This document shows positions 62,035 to 64,000 of a stretch of 64,000 nucleotides of DNA, in pieces (the first letter of the stretch is position 1; each line of letters starts with the position of its first letter). Location of the stretch: positions 6,872,315 through 6,936,314 of the forward strand of contig NC_089830.1 of the NCBI RefSeq assembly GCF_035046505.1, given 5' to 3'. The notes under the pieces are model-generated. The model had not been told where the DNA came from. It did not search any database and saw only the letters and a program-made list of their open reading frames with translations. The stretch comes from Tiliqua scincoides. Lineage: Eukaryota; Chordata; Lepidosauria; Squamata; Scincidae. The position numbers and the translations under genes were made by a program.

Positions 62035-62160
62035 GTAAAAATCCCTACATGGGCATTTAGAAAGTCTGCCTATGTAAACTGCCTTGAATTAAAGTCGGAG
62101 GAGAAATTCAATGACAAGAAAGGTGGTATATAAATACTGGTATTATTATTTTTTTTTCCT
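62035..62160 (+). mobile_element. LINE 3'-tail-like repeat
   Basis: TATGTAAACTGCCTTGAATT and AAAGGTGGTATATAAATACT, with a T-rich end. Same tail as 37190 in the opposite sense. Confidence 0.5.
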
Positions 62161-62325
62161 CATCTTTTCTGGCTCTTGTCCTTAACTTCCTTTTTTTTTT
62201 TTCTCATCCCTGGATCAGAACCTGCATCAGTGCTGAAAAGTGTTGTTGAATAATTCACTGAAGCATATCACCATCATTGGGACCATTGCCTACAACAGAT
62301 CACAGAACCACTTCCCATAATGCAA

Positions 62326-63117
62326 GGGGGGGGGTCAAATTCATTTCATACAATGGGCCAAAATAGCATTCATGACAACTGCTGAGTGCTGGAAGTGACA
62401 TCATTAAGCAGGAAATGACATCATTAAGTAGGTGGTGGCCAGAAATAAGCAATTTGTTCTCACATAGGAACTCATCTGCTGCAAATGGTAGAGGAGAAAA
62501 TGTGCAAATCTTCATCATATTCTCAAGATACGGGACAGCCAGTTACCATGCAGGTAACTGCCCTTTCAGCAGCACCACTTCTGCCACAGCATCGCTTTGC
62601 ATCTCAGTGGCTGAGATGTGTCCTACTAAGGGCTCAATCCTAACCCCTTATGTCAGTGCTTTCCAGTACAGGCATAGCAGTGCCAATGGGATATGTGCTG
62701 CATCCTGCAGTTGGGTGGCACTCACGGAGGGCTCCTCAAAGTACAGGAATGTTTGTTCCCTTACCTCAGAGCTGCATTGCCCTTATGCCAGTACTGGAAA
62801 GCACTGACATAAGGGGTTCGGATTGCGCCCTAAGTGACGCCTCAGCAGAAGCAGCACTGCTGAAAGGGCAGCCCACATGATAATAGTGCTCTCCCAGCAC
62901 CTTGGCAGCATCTTCCTCTCTCACCTCTCTTGGTCCGCCCCTTACCCCACAGCATTCCTTGCCTTCTGAAGCCTTCTTCCACCTCTCCCTCCCAGAGCCC
63001 TGGCAGAAGCAGTGCTGCTGAAAGAGCAGTGCTGGGAGAGCCCATTTATATGAGGGCTGGATAAAGAGCTTCTGGGGGCCGCATCTGACCTGCGGGCCTT
63101 ATGTTTGTCACCCTGTG
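62326..63117. mobile_element. hAT-like element with nested palindromic MITE
   Basis: Left GGGGTCAAATTCATTTCATA, right CTTATGTTTGTCACCCTG, with sequence shared with 56880 and 58650. Interrupted at 62632-62832 by a CAATCC MITE (GGGCTCAATCCTAACCCCTT ... GGATTGCGCCCTA). Confidence 0.5.
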
Positions 63118-63267
63118 CTATCCCTTGAGATCCAAGGCTCAAATGGAGAACAAGGGAAGTGTCTAGGCATAGTTCATAAAGAAGACTCACCATAGCTTTT
63201 TCTCTGGGGAGTGTGTACAACAGCTCACCTCCATGCAGCCCTTTTTACTAATATTCTTGACACATTA

Positions 63268-63545
63268 AGGGCGCAATCCTAACCAGCTTTCCAGCATTGG
63301 CATAGCTGTGACAGTGGGGCATGTGCTTCATCCTGCAGTTGGGGGGCAGTCACAGAGGCCTGCTCAAGGTAAGGCAATATTTTTTCCTTACCTTGGAGTT
63401 GCATTGCCCCTTGTTCGGTGCTGGAAAGTTTTTTAGGATTGTGCCCTAAGGCTGCAATCCTACACACTGTTAGAATACACCTATACAACCCTATACACGT
63501 TGAACACAGTGGGACTTCTGAATAAGTACTGGATTGCACTGTGAG
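63268..63545. mobile_element. CAATCC-family MITE followed by a palindromic AGTAAGCC repeat
   Basis: First unit GGGCGCAATCCTAACCAGCT to TTTTAGGATTGTGCCCTAA (63268-63448), then GGCTGCAATCCTACACACTG to ACTGGATTGCACTG (to 63541). They abut directly. Confidence 0.6.
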
Positions 63546-63887
63546 TGCATACGGATTATGATTGCCAAACCTCCAGGACTACCCTAAAGTCTTTGGAAAT
63601 CTGCATTCATCTCCAGGGGACTCCTGAAATGAATCCAGGGTATCTGAACCAGGAAGTCCAACAATCTATCATGCTGGAAAAAAGATCTCTAGAGTTAGCA
63701 ACCTTAATAAAGGTGTGCCCCAAGACAAGGCCTGCTGCACTGTTCACATCCTACTTGTAAAGTGCACCTTTTTGTATCCAGGGTCAAATTCAGGAAGAAC
63801 AGATTCTGGTATGGGATCTGGTGCACAGGGTTGATTAGCTTTGACATCACACTACCCAGAACAGTTTTAAAGCATTTAAAAAGACTG

Positions 63888-63978
63888 GCTGCAATTCTAA
63901 CCTCACTTTCCTGAGAGTAAGTCCCATTGAATACAATAGGACTTACTTCTGAGTAGTCCTGGTTAGGATTGTTCCCTA
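63888..63978. repeat. Palindromic AGTAAGCC/GACTTACT repeat
   Basis: GGCTGCAATTCTAACCTCAC, GAGAGTAAGTCCCATTGAAT, ACAATAGGACTTACTTCTGA, then GGTTAGGATTGTTCCC. One of the best-preserved copies in the window. Confidence 0.7.
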
Positions 63979-64000
63979 TGTGCAATATGAACATATGTGA

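Larger units (their letters stand above)
54950..64000. other. Presumed NT5C1A intron 1 / upstream region
   Basis: The N-terminal exon (expected to encode something like WEEAKIFYDNLAP) was not found on the minus strand. The stretch holds MITEs, SINE/LINE pieces and unassigned sequence. 60,200-61,200 is largely free of repeats I recognise and contains no ORF with a family. Confidence 0.5.

Overview
The window is nuclear DNA of a vertebrate, almost certainly a squamate reptile and probably a lizard. Three multi-exon genes, all on the minus strand, lie in the order PABPC4 - HEYL - NT5C1A. As I remember it, this is also the order and orientation on human chromosome 1p34. The repeats point to squamates: a Sauria-type tRNA SINE, a 5S rRNA-derived SINE-like copy, CR1/L2-like LINE 3' ends, and many hAT, Tigger/mariner and piggyBac-like MITEs.

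Layout. (1) 0.95-20.9 kb: PABPC4, cytoplasmic poly(A)-binding protein 4. Fourteen coding exons join in phase and give four RRMs and a C-terminal MLLE (PABC) domain. Upstream of the ATG lie a long 5' leader, a strongly A-rich stretch like the autoregulatory element of PABPC1 mRNA, a pyrimidine tract that suits a 5'TOP start, and a TATA box. (2) 22.5-30.7 kb: HEYL, a Notch-effector bHLH-Orange repressor. Five coding exons give about 325 aa with unusual changes in the DNA-binding basic region. A CSL/RBPJ-type site and paired CCAAT boxes lie just upstream. (3) 31-46.8 kb: an intergenic stretch of about 16 kb in which I find no gene. It holds LINE ends, MITEs, microsatellites, two LTR-like fossils and a tandem cluster of a palindromic repeat. 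(4) 46.8-54.9 kb: NT5C1A, cytosolic AMP-preferring 5'-nucleotidase IA, exons 2-6. The first coding exon (about 45 aa in human) was not found and probably lies beyond position 64,000. (5) 54.9-64 kb: probably NT5C1A intron 1, rich in hAT-like elements.

The three genes are neighbours by ancestry and do not form one pathway: translation and mRNA stability, Notch transcriptional output, and AMP-to-adenosine metabolism. I see no undescribed multi-gene system. The points most worth a second look are the HEYL basic-region substitutions, the TATA/TOP/A-rich PABPC4 leader, a roughly 490 bp fold-back repeat in a PABPC4 intron, and short palindromic MITE families, one flanked by TTAA and another ending in GCAATCCTA-like motifs. 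Exon limits were read by hand from splice dinucleotides, phase and remembered human proteins. Repeat family names rest on terminal motifs, not on a library search.
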